A DNA stretch of 48,541 nt from Stenoxybacter acetivorans DSM 19021 (GTDB lineage: Bacteria > Pseudomonadota > Gammaproteobacteria > Burkholderiales > Neisseriaceae), in assembly GCF_000745895.1 (NCBI RefSeq), contig NZ_JQKE01000016.1, positions 1-48,541 on the forward strand. The letters are read 5' to 3'. Each line of letters begins with the position of its first letter. The first letter of the stretch is position 1. The position numbers and the translations under genes were made by a program. This document shows, piece by piece, positions 26,501 to 35,410 of the stretch. A model generated the notes under the pieces. The model did not search any database, had not been told where the DNA came from, and saw only the letters and a program-made list of their open reading frames with translations.

Positions 26501-27749
26501 CCAGCATATCCCACACAATCGGCTCTTCCTGCTCCACCATTTTTTTGGCTTTTTTAATGGTGGTTACTGCCGGATCCAGTTTTTCCAGCTTTTCAAAAAT
26601 AAACGGCTTAAATAATTCCAATGCCATTTTTTTGGGCAGCCCGCATTGATGCAAACGCAGATAAGGACCAACGGTAATCACCGAACGGCCGGAATAATCC
26701 ACCCGTTTACCCAGCAGGTTTTGACGGAAACGACCGCCCTTGCCTTTAATCATGTCTGCCAATGATTTCAGCGGACGTTTGTTCGCGCCGGTCATGGTTT
26801 TGCCGCGGCGGCCGTTATCCAATAAAGAATCCACCGCTTCTTGCAGCATGCGTTTTTCGTTGCGCACAATAATGTCAGGCGCACGCAATTCCAACAATCG
26901 GCGCAGACGATTGTTGCGGTTAATCACACGGCGATACAAATCATTTAAATCAGATGTTGCAAAGCGTCCGCCGTCCAGCGGCACAAGCGGGCGCAAATCC
27001 GGCGGCAATACCGGCAGCACGTCCAAAATCATCCATTCCAGTTTCATGCCGGAGCGTTGAAAGGCTTCCAACACTTTCAAGCGTTTGGCAAGTTTTTTGA
27101 TTTTGGTATCAGAGCCGGTTGATTCCAGCTCTTGACGCAATACCGTGATTTCTTTGGCAACATCTAAAACACGCAATAAATCGCGAATGCCTTCCGCACC
27201 CATTTTGGCATCAAAATCACCGCCGAATTCTTCGTATTTGGCGTTGTAATCTTCTTCAGTGAGCAATTGACGCACTTGCAGCGAAGTCATGCCGGGATCA
27301 ACCACCACATAAGCTTCAAAATACAAAATGCGTTCAATATCGCGCAAGGTCATGTCCAGCACCATGCCCAAGCGTGAGGGCAAGGATTTTAAAAACCAAA
27401 TATGCGCCACGGGCGATGCCAAATCAATATGCCCCATGCGCTCACGGCGCACTTTGGACAAAGTAACTTCTACGCCGCACTTTTCGCAGGTAACGCCTTT
27501 GAATTTTAAGCGTTTGTACTTACCGCACAAGCACTCATAATCTTTAATCGGACCAAAAATTTTGGCACAAAACAAACCATCGCGTTCGGGCTTGAATGTG
27601 CGGTAATTAATGGTTTCCGGTTTTTTTACTTCGCCGTATGACCAAGAACGAATGGTTTCCGGTGATGCAATGCCGATTTTAATCGCATCAAATTCTTCTT
27701 CGATGGCGGCATTTTGCAGCGGATTAAACAAATTGAATAAGGTTTTCAT
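23592..27749 (-). CDS. rpoC: DNA-directed RNA polymerase subunit beta'
   Basis: 1385 residues, full length for a betaproteobacterial beta' subunit. N-terminal zinc ribbon [20 protein letters not shown], the switch/clamp region, the catalytic [12 protein letters not shown] with three Mg-binding Asp, a second zinc site in [17 protein letters not shown], the trigger-loop region with [19 protein letters not shown], and a C-terminal [16 protein letters not shown] lies upstream of ATG 27749. The usual upstream neighbour rpoB is missing: a 455-base region and then a site-2 protease gene precede it, so it needs its own promoter. Confidence 0.99.
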   Translation of the reverse strand: MKTLFNLFNPLQNAAIEEEFDAIKIGIASPETIRSWSYGEVKKPETINYRTFKPERDGLFCAKIFGPIKDYECLCGKYKRLKFKGVTCEKCGVEVTLSKVRRERMGHIDLASPVAHIWFLKSLPSRLGMVLDMTLRDIERILYFEAYVVVDPGMTSLQVRQLLTEEDYNAKYEEFGGDFDAKMGAEGIRDLLRVLDVAKEITVLRQELESTGSDTKIKKLAKRLKVLEAFQRSGMKLEWMILDVLPVLPPDLRPLVPLDGGRFATSDLNDLYRRVINRNNRLRRLLELRAPDIIVRNEKRMLQEAVDSLLDNGRRGKTMTGANKRPLKSLADMIKGKGGRFRQNLLGKRVDYSGRSVITVGPYLRLHQCGLPKKMALELFKPFIFEKLEKLDPAVTTIKKAKKMVEQEEPIVWDMLEEVIREHPILLNRAPTLHRLGIQAFEPILIEGKAIQLHPLVCTAFNADFDGDQMAVHVPLSLEAQMEARTLMLASNNVLSPANGEPVIVPSQDIVLGLYYMTRDKINGKGEGSLFTDTKEVHRAYQTGQVELGTKITVRLREWVRDEQDDLTMKINRYETTVGRALLSEILPKGLPFEHINKALKKKEVSRLINASFRQCGLRDTVIFADHLMYTGYAYSTRAGISICVDDMLVPANKSQLLAEANTEVKEIEGQYRQGLVTNGERYNKVVDIWGRTGDRIAKSMMDNLSVQKVQDAKGNTVDQESFNSIYIMADSGARGSAAQIKQLSGMRGLMAKPDGSIIETPITSNFREGLTVLQYFISTHGARKGLADTALKTANSGYLTRRLVDVTQDLVVVENDCGTDEGFVMKAVVQGGDVIEALRDRILGRVTAEDVVDPSSGETLVEKGTMLDETLVDMIDNSGVDEVKVRTPITCKTRHGLCAKCYGRDLARGKLVNNGEAVGVIAAQSIGEPGTQLTMRTFHIGGAASRAAAASQVEAKSGGTIRFSSQMRYVANNKGELVVIGRSSEIVIHDDIGRERERHKVPYGAILLVQDGKAVKAGQTLATWDPHTRPMITEYAGRVRFENIEEGVTVMKQTDDITGLSTLVVIDSKRRMASQSKLLRPAVKLLDDNGEEVRLPGSETVVHMAFPVGAVITVREGQEVGKGDVLARIPQASTKTRDITGGLPRVAELFEARTPKDAGMLAEVTGTVSFGKETKGKQRLVITDTDGVAYETLISKEKQVLVHDGQVVNRGETIVDGSVDPHDILRLQGIEALARYIVQEVQEVYRLQGVKISDKHIEVIIRQMLRRVNIADSGDSQFITGEQVERGDVMIANEKLLAEGKETVRYENILLGITKASLSTDSFISAASFQETTRVLTEAAIMGKRDELRGLKENVIVGRLIPAGTGLSYHRSRRHQVETPITEA

Positions 27750-28204
27750 TTTTGCTCCTGACGGCGTGGGTTTGCGGGCGGGACAAACAACAATCCTGCC
27801 CGACCAACATATCTGTCTGTTTTTAATTTAAAAATCACAAGCTCAGCTGAAAATGGACACTGGCAACGGCTCAAACACCGCCACCGGCTTCTGTGCCGCT
27901 GGCGGTGTGGTTTTTCTGAAACAATATAACTTGCTGATAGGTTAATGATGCGTATCCGCTGCTCTGAAATAAAAATATTGATGAAAATCACTGTATTACG
28001 GCATTCAGCGATGCGTTGGAACGTCGATATAAAGACAGCGCGGATTGGTTAATCAACAAGGCAAGTGTCTGTTTCCCGATGTCAAAGCGACTTATTATAT
28101 CACCATTGTTTTTTAAATGGAATTATGTTATTTGTTTTATTTTGATTTCTGTATCCTTGCCGCATTGCGCAATGCCGCTGAAATCGGCTTTTCAGGCAGC
28201 CTGC
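27750..28204 (-). promoter_or_regulatory. rpoC upstream region with long candidate leader and strong hairpin
   Basis: No supported gene in 455 bases. On the minus strand TATAAT occurs (28094-28099), with only a weak -35, giving a possible leader of about 340 bases. Within it a strong hairpin (27875-27908, nine plus four pairs, loop TTCTGT) stands before the rpoC ribosome-binding site. A run of T on the plus-strand side (27911-27915) would also make it a plus-strand terminator, but no plus-strand gene ends here. An 81-codon minus ORF (27746-27991) overlaps the rpoC start by four bases but has no recognisable features. An uptake sequence lies at 28191-28202. Confidence 0.4.
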
Positions 28205-28855
28205 TTAGTGAAACAGGCTCATAAACCATTGCACCACCAATAAAACCGCACCCATAAACGGCTGCATAATCATGCCCAATATATTGGTAACCAACAGGAA
28301 AATCAAAATCCACATGCCGTAAGGTTCAATTTTTTGAAACTGCATTGAGGCTTTGGCGGGTAAAAACGTATTGACAAAGCGCCCGCCGTCCAAAGGCAGA
28401 ATCGGAATCATGTTCAGCACAAACAAAACCGTATTGATTAGCACCCCATAATAACCCATTTGCCGCAGCGGATATTGGAATGATTCAGGCATCCATTGGC
28501 TTGCCACCATGACAAACGCCCAGCCGAAGCACATCAGCAGATTGGACAATGGCCCGGCAATCGCCACCATGCGCATACCCATTCTCATGTCTCGGAAATT
28601 GCGCGATTGAACCGGCACAGGTTTTGCCCAACCAAACAAAAACGGCGTGAGTAAAAACGCAATCAACGGTACAACAATTGTACCGATGGGGTCGATGTGT
28701 TTCAGCGGATTGAGCGTGAGTCTGCCCATCATTTCTGCGGTGTGATCACCGTAATACCGAGCCGCATAGCCATGCGCCGCTTCGTGAACCGTTATCGCCA
28801 TCAATACCGGCAATACCGCCAATAAAAAAACGCCTAAATCAAAATTTTGAAACAT
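28205..28855 (-). CDS. Site-2 protease family (M50) membrane metalloprotease
   Basis: 216 residues, mostly membrane helices. Zinc-binding HEAAHG lies in the first helix region (near residue 24), and the distal Asp ligand in NMIPILPLDGGR near residue 155; GPLSNLLMC between them is also typical. These are the core features of the compact site-2 protease group, intramembrane proteases that cleave regulatory membrane proteins; the substrate here is unknown. The gene runs on the same strand as rpoC but 455 bases from it. Confidence 0.93.
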   Translation of the reverse strand: MFQNFDLGVFLLAVLPVLMAITVHEAAHGYAARYYGDHTAEMMGRLTLNPLKHIDPIGTIVVPLIAFLLTPFLFGWAKPVPVQSRNFRDMRMGMRMVAIAGPLSNLLMCFGWAFVMVASQWMPESFQYPLRQMGYYGVLINTVLFVLNMIPILPLDGGRFVNTFLPAKASMQFQKIEPYGMWILIFLLVTNILGMIMQPFMGAVLLVVQWFMSLFH

Positions 28856-29162
28856 ATTTTTCTTTCTGAAAAATGATGGTCTTCATCGTATCCGTTTTCA
28901 GGCTGCCTGAAAACAATAAAAAACCAAAAAACAGAATTATTATTCATCTGTCTGTTTTACTCGCTGCGGCAAATTACGATATGATTTCACACATTATCCT
29001 GACCTCGCCGATTCAACCTGACATAATAATTTCAATAATCACAAATATTTATGTGATTTTTTAAGTACCGAGGTTATTTTGTGTATCATATATTATATTC
29101 TACATACAAATTTTTTAGGTATTTTTAATATATAATATAACCCAATATCTTAAATTCATTAT
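28856..29162. other. Intergenic region entering the AT-rich block
   Basis: The first 60 bases contain an uptake sequence (28900-28911). From about 29020 the composition changes abruptly to AT-rich, with TATATTATATT and TTAATATATAATATAA stretches and no GC-rich terminator for the beta-lactamase gene. TTAAGTA occurs at 29061-29067 and again at 30114-30120, near the two edges of the block. No gene is seen. Confidence 0.5.
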
Positions 29163-30002
29163 TTATTCTATAATCCCTAAAACTTTTAAACTTTCTATGG
29201 AAATTTTTTGTCTTTTTAATAGTTCCTTTTCTAAGTCTTTTTTGTTGGTTTTTTTAATATCCATATTCATGGCAAACGCATATATTTCTTTATCCTTTTC
29301 GACCCACCCAACAAACCAACCTATTGTATTCAAATTATTCTCTGCACTAAACCAACCTGTTTTACCATAAAGTTTCCAAGTTTCAGAACGATCCAACAAT
29401 ATCATTTCGGAAACATCTTGTTGTATTTTTTGAGGATATTGCAATTGCTTATTGGCTAATTGATACAAAAATTCAACTTGTTGCATTGCACTTATTTTCA
29501 AGGAATTATCCAGCCAAAACGTATCTATATGAGATCCTATTGTTTCATTCCCATAATTAATCTTTTTCAGATTAATTAACATTTTTTCTTTACCTACTTT
29601 TCTTGCCAATTCTTGGTATGCTAAGACATTAGAGACTTTTATGGCATCTTTTAAAGATGAATCATGCTTCCAACTTTCTGAAAAAACATCTTGACCCTGA
29701 TATTTAAAAAACACTTCATCTGTATTTTTAACAACACCGGTGGATAACCCAATAAGAGAATTGGCAATTTTAAAAGTAGAGGCAGGAGAATATTGGGTAT
29801 TGGCTCTTTTATGGTTATATCCGGTTAAGTAATTTTTTTGACTATTATAAATGACTATGGTTCCGGTGATATTTTCTTTTTTAAATACAGCTTCTATCTT
29901 CTTATCATCATTAAATGTTAATAATGATAAATTTTCATTTGCAGATATTTTGTTTATAAATAAAAATGAAAATAATACAAATAAACAAATTTTAATATTC
30001 AT
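29163..30002 (-). CDS. Class D (OXA-type) beta-lactamase
   Basis: 279 residues with signal peptide (ICLFVLFSFLFINKISA). All class D active-site elements are in place: STFK at 75-78 (nucleophile Ser and the Lys that is carboxylated in this class), SNV at 124-126, YGN at 150-152, KTG at 214-216, plus FWLDNSLKIS and GWFVGWVE. It hydrolyses beta-lactams in the periplasm. The FWLDNSLKISA stretch recalls the OXA-61/OXA-63 group of Campylobacter and Brachyspira, from memory only. The gene is visibly AT-rich (poly-A/T codons, many AAA/ATT/TTA) compared with its neighbours, has no uptake sequence, and stands alone between core genes: a strong sign of transfer. The reading frame is intact. Confidence 0.95.
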   Translation of the reverse strand: MNIKICLFVLFSFLFINKISANENLSLLTFNDDKKIEAVFKKENITGTIVIYNSQKNYLTGYNHKRANTQYSPASTFKIANSLIGLSTGVVKNTDEVFFKYQGQDVFSESWKHDSSLKDAIKVSNVLAYQELARKVGKEKMLINLKKINYGNETIGSHIDTFWLDNSLKISAMQQVEFLYQLANKQLQYPQKIQQDVSEMILLDRSETWKLYGKTGWFSAENNLNTIGWFVGWVEKDKEIYAFAMNMDIKKTNKKDLEKELLKRQKISIESLKVLGIIE

Positions 30003-30236
30003 AATGATTAATAGCCTCTGTATTAGATATAGTAATAACCAGTGAATAATCTATAGATTTCTCAGAAGAACAACCCTCATCAATAAAATTATATTACCGA
30101 TTTTATAGATTCCTTAAGTAAAAATCCTCTATAATTCGCTTCCATTACTGAATTTTCAAAAGCAATTTCCTGACAAAAAACCGAGAAACAAGCACATTCT
30201 AACCAGATTTAAGGCACAGCACAAAAAGGCTTCATT

Positions 30237-31781
30237 ATGATTACTTATGACATTGCCCGTACAGCGGACAATAATGAATTGGATATTATCGGCAAAATGG
30301 CAAACCGGCACGGCTTAATCGCCGGCGCAACCGGAACAGGCAAAACCGTGAGTCTGCGGCGCATGGCAGAAGCATTCAGCGCATCGGGCGTTCCTGTGTT
30401 TTTGGTGGACGTAAAAGGTGATTTGTCCGGTTTGGCGCAAGGGGGTTCAGCAAGCGGCAAAATAGGCGAACGCATAACCCAATTCGGGCTGCCTGAAAAT
30501 TATTTACGCGGCTTCCCTGTGCGCTTTTGGGACGTTTACGGCGAAACAGGCATTCCGCTGCGGGTAACCATTTCCGACATGGGACCGATGCTGCTGGCAC
30601 GGCTGATGAATCTGAACGACACCCAAGAAGGTTTATTAAACGTTGTTTTCCGCGTGGCAGATGATCGCGGCTGGCACTTAATCGACTTAAAAGATTTGCG
30701 CGGCATGCTGGCGTTTGTTGCCGACAACGCCGCTCAATTCCGCACCCAATACGGCAATGTATCTGCCGCCAGCGTCGGCGCAATTCAGCGGCAGCTGCTG
30801 AGTTTGGAAAACGAAGGCGCAGACAAATTATTCGGCGAACCGAATTTAAATTTATCCGATTGGATGCAAACCGACGGCGGCAATGGCGTTATCAATATTT
30901 TAAATTCCGAAAAACTGATGCGCAGCCCGCGCATGTACAGCGCATTTTTGCTGTGGATGCTGGCAGAATTATTCCAAACCCTGCCTGAAATCGGCGATCC
31001 CGATCAGCCCAAATTTGTGATGTTTTTTGACGAAGCCCATTTATTGTTTGACAACGCCGCGCCCGCACTTTTAGAACAAGTGGAGCAAGTGGTGCGGCTG
31101 ATTCGTTCCAAAGGCGTGGGTGTCTATTTCGTTACCCAAAATCCGCTGGATTTGCCTGACACGGTGTTGGGACAGCTGGGCAACCGCATTCAGCATGCCT
31201 TGCGTGCGTTCACGCCGCGCGACCAAAAAGCGGTAAAAGCCGCCGCCGATACCTTTCGCGGCAATCCGAAAATCAATGTTGCCGAAGTCATCAGCCAATT
31301 GGGCGTGGGCGAGGCTCTGGTGTCGTTTTTGGACGAGAAAGGCATGCCAAACCCGGTAGAACGGGCTTTTGTGCTGCCGCCGCAATCTGCGCTCACACCG
31401 CTGGTTGCTGAAGCACGCAACGCCGTATTCCAAAATGATGTGCTGTATCGCCATTATCAAACCACGGTGGACAATTTCTCGGCTTTCGAGGCCTTGCAGC
31501 AATTAAACGAAGAAGAAGCCAAACAATCGGCAGAAGTTCAGGCAGCCAAAGAAACCGCCAAACAGCAAACAACAGCGGCAGCGGCAGCGGCAGATACCGA
31601 CAACGGCGGCTTGGTTGGCAGCTTTATGAGCGGTTTATTCGGCAACCGAAAAAAAACCAATCAGGGCTTGGTTGATGATTTGGCACATCAAGTGGGTAAA
31701 CGCATCAGCACCCAAGTTACCGGCAGTATTACCCGCGCAATCACCCGCGGTGTTTTGGGCGCAATTATCGGAAAAAAATAA
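30237..31781 (+). CDS. HerA-like ATPase, DUF853 (YjgR type)
   Basis: 514 residues of the HerA/FtsK-like ATPase superfamily: Walker A GATGTGKTVS near residue 32, VDVKGDLSGLAQGG, Walker B FVMFFDEAHLLFD near residue 265, sensor VTQNPLDLPDTVLGQLGNRIQHALRA shared by the DUF853 group (quoted only in part: the key residues are QNP and Arg). C-terminal part is Ala/Gln-rich then IGKK. Role unknown; DNA translocase activity is assumed from the superfamily. The start MITYDIARTADNNEL is typical. It is not next to a nuclease such as NurA. Confidence 0.9.
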   Translation: MITYDIARTADNNELDIIGKMANRHGLIAGATGTGKTVSLRRMAEAFSASGVPVFLVDVKGDLSGLAQGGSASGKIGERITQFGLPENYLRGFPVRFWDVYGETGIPLRVTISDMGPMLLARLMNLNDTQEGLLNVVFRVADDRGWHLIDLKDLRGMLAFVADNAAQFRTQYGNVSAASVGAIQRQLLSLENEGADKLFGEPNLNLSDWMQTDGGNGVINILNSEKLMRSPRMYSAFLLWMLAELFQTLPEIGDPDQPKFVMFFDEAHLLFDNAAPALLEQVEQVVRLIRSKGVGVYFVTQNPLDLPDTVLGQLGNRIQHALRAFTPRDQKAVKAAADTFRGNPKINVAEVISQLGVGEALVSFLDEKGMPNPVERAFVLPPQSALTPLVAEARNAVFQNDVLYRHYQTTVDNFSAFEALQQLNEEEAKQSAEVQAAKETAKQQTTAAAAAADTDNGGLVGSFMSGLFGNRKKTNQGLVDDLAHQVGKRISTQVTGSITRAITRGVLGAIIGKK

Positions 31782-31847
31782 ACCGTTCCCGATAACGCGT
31801 TGCTGTTGCGCAGCACATCGGCAACAATAAATGCGGCTGAATCAATT

Positions 31848-31884
31848 AAGGGCTACCTGAAATAATCAGGTCAGCCCTTTGTTT
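31848..31884 (+). terminator. Terminator after the HerA-like gene
   Basis: AAGGGCT (31848-31854) pairs with AGCCCTT and inner CCTGA with TCAGG, loop AATAA, then TTTGTTTA. The stem contains an imperfect uptake sequence of the GGCTACCTGAA type. Confidence 0.75.
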
Positions 31885-32113
31885 ACCGTATTCCATGCTG
31901 TTTTTGCTGTTACAAGCACTCACCTGCCCGTAGCCGATTTCTAAACCGAAGAAAAGAAAAACCGCCAATCCAAAAAAGTTAGCACCAACCAACATTTTTG
32001 ACTTTGGTGTTCCTATATGATTAAACAGCACAATCAATAAAATACAGTCTCCAAAGCAGATTTTCGCTTTCAGGCTGCCTGAAAGCCCATCAGAGAACAA
32101 CCGCAATCATCTT
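31885..32113. other. Intergenic region between HerA-like gene and mlaA
   Basis: No convincing gene. The longest ORF (31846-32106, minus) lacks a ribosome-binding site and runs through the terminator and an uptake sequence. At 32067-32087 the uptake sequence is extended to GCTTTCAGGCTGCCTGAAAGC, a 10+10 palindrome around one base, and could serve as the mlaA terminator. Confidence 0.5.
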
Positions 32114-33163
32114 TCAATTTGTGTCCGATGCGGATTGTGCATCATCTGCTTTTATTTCTGTTGCCTGTTCCTCATGGCGCGCATTGTGAAAATCATCTGT
32201 ACCGCCGTCAATTGGATCAATTGGATAAGGACACGGATTTTCTGTTGCTGCCCCTGCTGCGTCCGTTGCCTGTTTCACATCACTTGCCGAAGCATCGCCG
32301 GTTGATTCTGCGGCAGTGTGATCAACGGCGGCGGAGTCTTCATCACTGCTCACCAAGCTGTCAATATCAATATCGTCGTCTTGCTGTACCGTTGGGTTGC
32401 CGACTTCGCGGTTGCGCATATTCATGTACACATCGCGCATATAGGCATAACGATCCAGCGCGGCATCATCCAAGCTGTCGCTTAAATCCAGCAATGATTC
32501 ACGTCTTTGCACAATATTGAGTACGGTTGCGCCGTAGCGGCCAGAACTTTCCTGCAACACCAAGTCTTGCGGGGTATAAACGGAAATAATTGTGTTACCG
32601 ATACTGTCGCGCACAGTAGAAGGACCGCCCAGCGGGTAAATAAAATAATTGCTGTTTTTCCAGCCCCACGAAGAAAATGTATCACCCAAGGTATTTTTAT
32701 TGTTGGGAACACCGCCCAAGCCGGCAATGTCAATCAAACCGCCCAAGCCAAAGGTGGAATTGATGCCGACACGCACAAAATCTTCACCGGCTCTTTTGAT
32801 GTCCAAGCGCAATAAGTTACTGCCCAAGCTCACCACATCGCGCAGATTATTAAAAACATTGCTGATGCCGGTGCGCACGGGCGATGGTGTGATTTTTCGA
32901 TAACCTCGGGCAACAGGGGTTAATACATTGCGATCCACGGCATCGTTCACGCGGAACATGAATCGGTTATAACCCTCATACGGGTCAATATTTACCGCTT
33001 TTGAATGGGTTTGTGCCGTATTTGCGAGTACCGCATTTGCGCCCGTACGCTCAGCGGCAACACAGGTGCTTTGTGTGTTTTGTATGTTGTCTGCCCAAAC
33101 AGGCTGGCTGAAACACACCGCGAAACCGACACTTAACAGGGCAGATTTTACGATACGATCCAT
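32114..33163 (-). CDS. mlaA: MlaA/VacJ family outer-membrane lipid-asymmetry protein
   Basis: MlaA extracts mislocalised phospholipids from the outer leaflet and passes them to MlaC. 349 residues: signal peptide ending PVWA, with no lipobox (the FAVC near residue 17 does not fit). The core runs from DPYEGYNRFMFRVNDAVD through NSTFGLGGLIDIAGLGG, LGDTFSSWGW, YFIYPLGGPSTVRDSIGN and RRESLLDLSDSLDDAALDRYAY to about residue 265. A distinctive acidic, low-complexity tail of about 85 residues follows (QQDDDIDIDSLVSSDEDSAA), absent from the E. coli protein. It is the last gene of the mla operon and its start overlaps mlaB by 16 bases. Confidence 0.95.
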   Translation of the reverse strand: MDRIVKSALLSVGFAVCFSQPVWADNIQNTQSTCVAAERTGANAVLANTAQTHSKAVNIDPYEGYNRFMFRVNDAVDRNVLTPVARGYRKITPSPVRTGISNVFNNLRDVVSLGSNLLRLDIKRAGEDFVRVGINSTFGLGGLIDIAGLGGVPNNKNTLGDTFSSWGWKNSNYFIYPLGGPSTVRDSIGNTIISVYTPQDLVLQESSGRYGATVLNIVQRRESLLDLSDSLDDAALDRYAYMRDVYMNMRNREVGNPTVQQDDDIDIDSLVSSDEDSAAVDHTAAESTGDASASDVKQATDAAGAATENPCPYPIDPIDGGTDDFHNARHEEQATEIKADDAQSASDTN

Positions 33164-33429
33164 TTATCCACCTCATACAAAGACATCAAAGTTGCCAAAC
33201 CGGTGGGAATATTGAAAAACCGCAGCGGCTGCTTTTGCCGTGTTTTCTCACGCAAAGCAGACACCAGCAACGCAACACAAGCAGAATCGGTTTCTTCCAC
33301 ACGGCTCAAATCAATGCCTTCCGCTTGCGCGGCGGCTTGGCAAAACGCACGGTAATTCTGCTCATTGACGGTGTCTTCGGTGATGTTGCCTGATAAGCGC
33401 ACCCATTTTTCGTCCAGCATAAATTGCAT
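33148..33429 (-). CDS. mlaB: MlaB STAS-domain subunit
   Basis: 93-residue cytoplasmic STAS protein that binds MlaF and supports the MlaFEDB transporter. MQFMLDEKWVRLSGNIT, then FCQAAAQAEGIDLSRVEETDSACVALL with the Asp/Thr-Asp-Ser-Ala stretch typical of MlaB, and a C-terminal LRFFNIPTGLATLMSLYEV. It is only one base from the end of mlaC and overlaps mlaA, consistent with one transcript. Placement mlaC-mlaB matches other proteobacterial operons. Confidence 0.9.
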   Translation of the reverse strand: MQFMLDEKWVRLSGNITEDTVNEQNYRAFCQAAAQAEGIDLSRVEETDSACVALLVSALREKTRQKQPLRFFNIPTGLATLMSLYEVDKWIVS

Positions 33430-33430
33430 T

Positions 33431-34036
33431 TTATTTGCCGCCGTTTTTGGCTTTCAATTCAGCAATCAAGCCATCAATTCCTTTTTGACTGATGGTTTGG
33501 TTGAATTGATTTCGATATACCGTAACCAAGCTCGCACCTTCTACTGCCACGTTATACACGCGGTATTTGTCGCCGCTTTGATACATGGTGTAGTCCATGT
33601 TTACCGGTTTGTTACCCGTTGCGGGTGTGATTTCGGTTTGCACAATCACTTCTTTGCCGTTTTTTTGCACCACAGGCGTGTTTTTCACGGTAACTTTTGC
33701 ATTTTTGAATTTCAGCATGGTGCCGGAATAAGTGCGAATCAGCAGGTTTTTAAATTCATTGGTGAGTGCTTGTTTTTGTGCATCACCGGCAGTACGCCAA
33801 GGATTGCCTACTGCCAAAGCCGTCATGCGTTCAAAATCGAAATACGGAATGGCATAGTTTTCCGCTTGCAGACGCACTTGTGCGTCATTTGTGCCATTGG
33901 CTTTCGCCAAAATATGCAACACCTGTTCCGCATTGCCCTGAATTTGGGTAACGGCTTGCTGCGGCGTGGCAACCGCCAAACCGATGCTCATGATACCGAT
34001 GCTCAATGCGCTTAAAATAGCTGATTTTTTCATCAT
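33431..34036 (-). CDS. mlaC: MlaC periplasmic phospholipid-binding protein
   Basis: 201 residues. Signal peptide (ILSALSIGIMSIGLAVATPQ), then the MlaC/Ttg2D fold: NAEQVLHILAKANG, PYFDFERMTALAVGNPWRTA, LTNEFKNLLIRTYSGTMLKF, and GYRVY-like KYRVYNVAVEGASLVTVYRNQF with the characteristic C-terminal helix. It shuttles phospholipids between MlaA and MlaFEDB across the periplasm. It starts 38 bases after mlaD. Confidence 0.94.
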   Translation of the reverse strand: MMKKSAILSALSIGIMSIGLAVATPQQAVTQIQGNAEQVLHILAKANGTNDAQVRLQAENYAIPYFDFERMTALAVGNPWRTAGDAQKQALTNEFKNLLIRTYSGTMLKFKNAKVTVKNTPVVQKNGKEVIVQTEITPATGNKPVNMDYTMYQSGDKYRVYNVAVEGASLVTVYRNQFNQTISQKGIDGLIAELKAKNGGK

Positions 34037-34074
34037 AATCCCCTGAATAAAATGTGTGAATGTTTGGGTACTGG

Positions 34075-34581
34075 TTATTGCTCGCTGTTTTCAGCAGCAG
34101 GAACTTCTTCTGTCGGTTTGGCATTGTTTTCAGCAACATTGGTCATGAATTTACCAATCAGCTGTTCCAACACCAAAGCAGAACTCGTGAGGGTGAGGGT
34201 GTCGCCGTCTGCCAAATCTTCGGTATCGCCGCCTTGGGTTAAACCGATGTATTGGTCGCCCAATAAGCCTGAAGTCAAAATTTGTGCAGACACATCATCA
34301 CTGAAATGATATTGCTTTTCAATTTTCAGCGTGGTTTTTGCCCAATAGGTTTTCGGGTCGAGCTGAATATCGCTGACACGCCCCACCACCACACCCGCGG
34401 CTTTTACCGGTGCTTTCACTTTCAAGCCGCCAATATCGCTGAATGAGGCATAAACGGTGTAGGTTGGCTGATTTGCGCCCCAGCCGCTGCCGCCTGCCAC
34501 GCGAAACGATAAAAACACCACAGCAGCCATGCCTAAGATGACAAATAAGCCCACCATGATTTCCAAGCTGTTTTTCTTCAT
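34075..34581 (-). CDS. mlaD: MlaD MCE-domain subunit
   Basis: 168 residues, one N-terminal membrane helix (LEIMVGLFVILGMAAVVFLSF) and a periplasmic MCE domain: YTVYASFSDIGGLKVKAPVKAAG, VGRVSDIQLDP, ILTSGLLGDQYIGLTQG. MlaD forms a hexameric ring through which lipids pass, anchored to MlaE. The C-terminal part is short and ends in an acidic tail (PAAENSEQ). It lies 49 bases after mlaE. Confidence 0.95.
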   Translation of the reverse strand: MKKNSLEIMVGLFVILGMAAVVFLSFRVAGGSGWGANQPTYTVYASFSDIGGLKVKAPVKAAGVVVGRVSDIQLDPKTYWAKTTLKIEKQYHFSDDVSAQILTSGLLGDQYIGLTQGGDTEDLADGDTLTLTSSALVLEQLIGKFMTNVAENNAKPTEEVPAAENSEQ

Positions 34582-34630
34582 TTTTTAATCCCGTTTCTTC
34601 AATCTATAATCCATTCAACCGGTAATCCAC

Positions 34631-35410
34631 TCAATCGGTAAACATCAGTGCGGTTAAGACAAAATCCAGAGCCAGCACCGTGAGCGCACTGCTCACCACC
34701 GTGCGGGTATTGGCGCGCAAAATGCCTTCTGAAGTGGGTTTGGCATGAAAACCTTGATACACCGCAATCAGCGTAACCACCGCGCCGAACACCAAAGACT
34801 TAATCAATCCGTTGCCCACATCATAAAAAATATCCAAATGACTTTGCATCTGTGACCAAAAAATACCGCTGTCCATACCAAAGTATTTCACGCCGATTAA
34901 ATAAGCACCATAAACACCCGCCGCGTTGAAAATCGATGCCAAAAGCGGCATGGACAATACGCCCGCCCAAAAACGCGGCACCACCACGCGGGCAACCGGA
35001 TCTACCGCCATGACATTCATTGCTTCCAATTGCTCGGTGGTTTTCATTAAACCGATTTCACTGGTCATCGCGCCGCCCGCACTGCTGGCAAACAAAATGG
35101 CTGCCAAAACCGGACCCAACTCACGCAACAAAGCCGCCGCCACCATAAAACCCAACACATCGGCAGACTTGAATTTAGCCAGCTGCGTGTAGCCTTGCAA
35201 ACCCATCACCATGCCGACAAACAAACCCGACACGGCAATAATAATAATGGACAAAACACCGGCGAAATACATCTGCCGCACACTTAAGCGCGGACGTTTC
35301 AATGCCTCGCCGCTGCGGCGCAAAATCACCAGCAAAAACAGCACCACCCGCCCGATCTGCTGAATAAAAGTGAGGGTTTTCCGCCCCAATAAAGCCAATC
35401 CGTTCATCAC
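34631..35410 (-). CDS. mlaE: MlaE permease subunit
   Basis: 259 residues, permease of the MlaFEDB complex in the inner membrane. Five to six helices; family blocks VGMVMGLQGYTQLAKF, LLRELGPVLAAILFASSAGGAMTSEIG (key residues Arg, Glu, Gly, Pro), TTEQLEAMNVMAVDPVARVVVPR and YQGFHAKPTSEG are intact. It has an N-terminal helix before the core, as usual. ATG 35410 overlaps the mlaF stop (ATGATG arrangement), so the second ATG at 35407 is an alternative. Confidence 0.95.
   Translation of the reverse strand: MMNGLALLGRKTLTFIQQIGRVVLFLLVILRRSGEALKRPRLSVRQMYFAGVLSIIIIAVSGLFVGMVMGLQGYTQLAKFKSADVLGFMVAAALLRELGPVLAAILFASSAGGAMTSEIGLMKTTEQLEAMNVMAVDPVARVVVPRFWAGVLSMPLLASIFNAAGVYGAYLIGVKYFGMDSGIFWSQMQSHLDIFYDVGNGLIKSLVFGAVVTLIAVYQGFHAKPTSEGILRANTRTVVSSALTVLALDFVLTALMFTD

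Noticed and set aside
27746-27991. 81-codon ORF overlapping the rpoC start by four bases
   Set aside because: The overlap suggests coupling, but the product is Arg/Cys-rich without domain character, contains the leader hairpin and has no ribosome-binding site. Kept only as a side note in the rpoC leader finding.
31846-32106. 86-codon minus-strand ORF before mlaA
   Set aside because: Crosses a terminator and an uptake sequence, has no ribosome-binding site and resembles no family.
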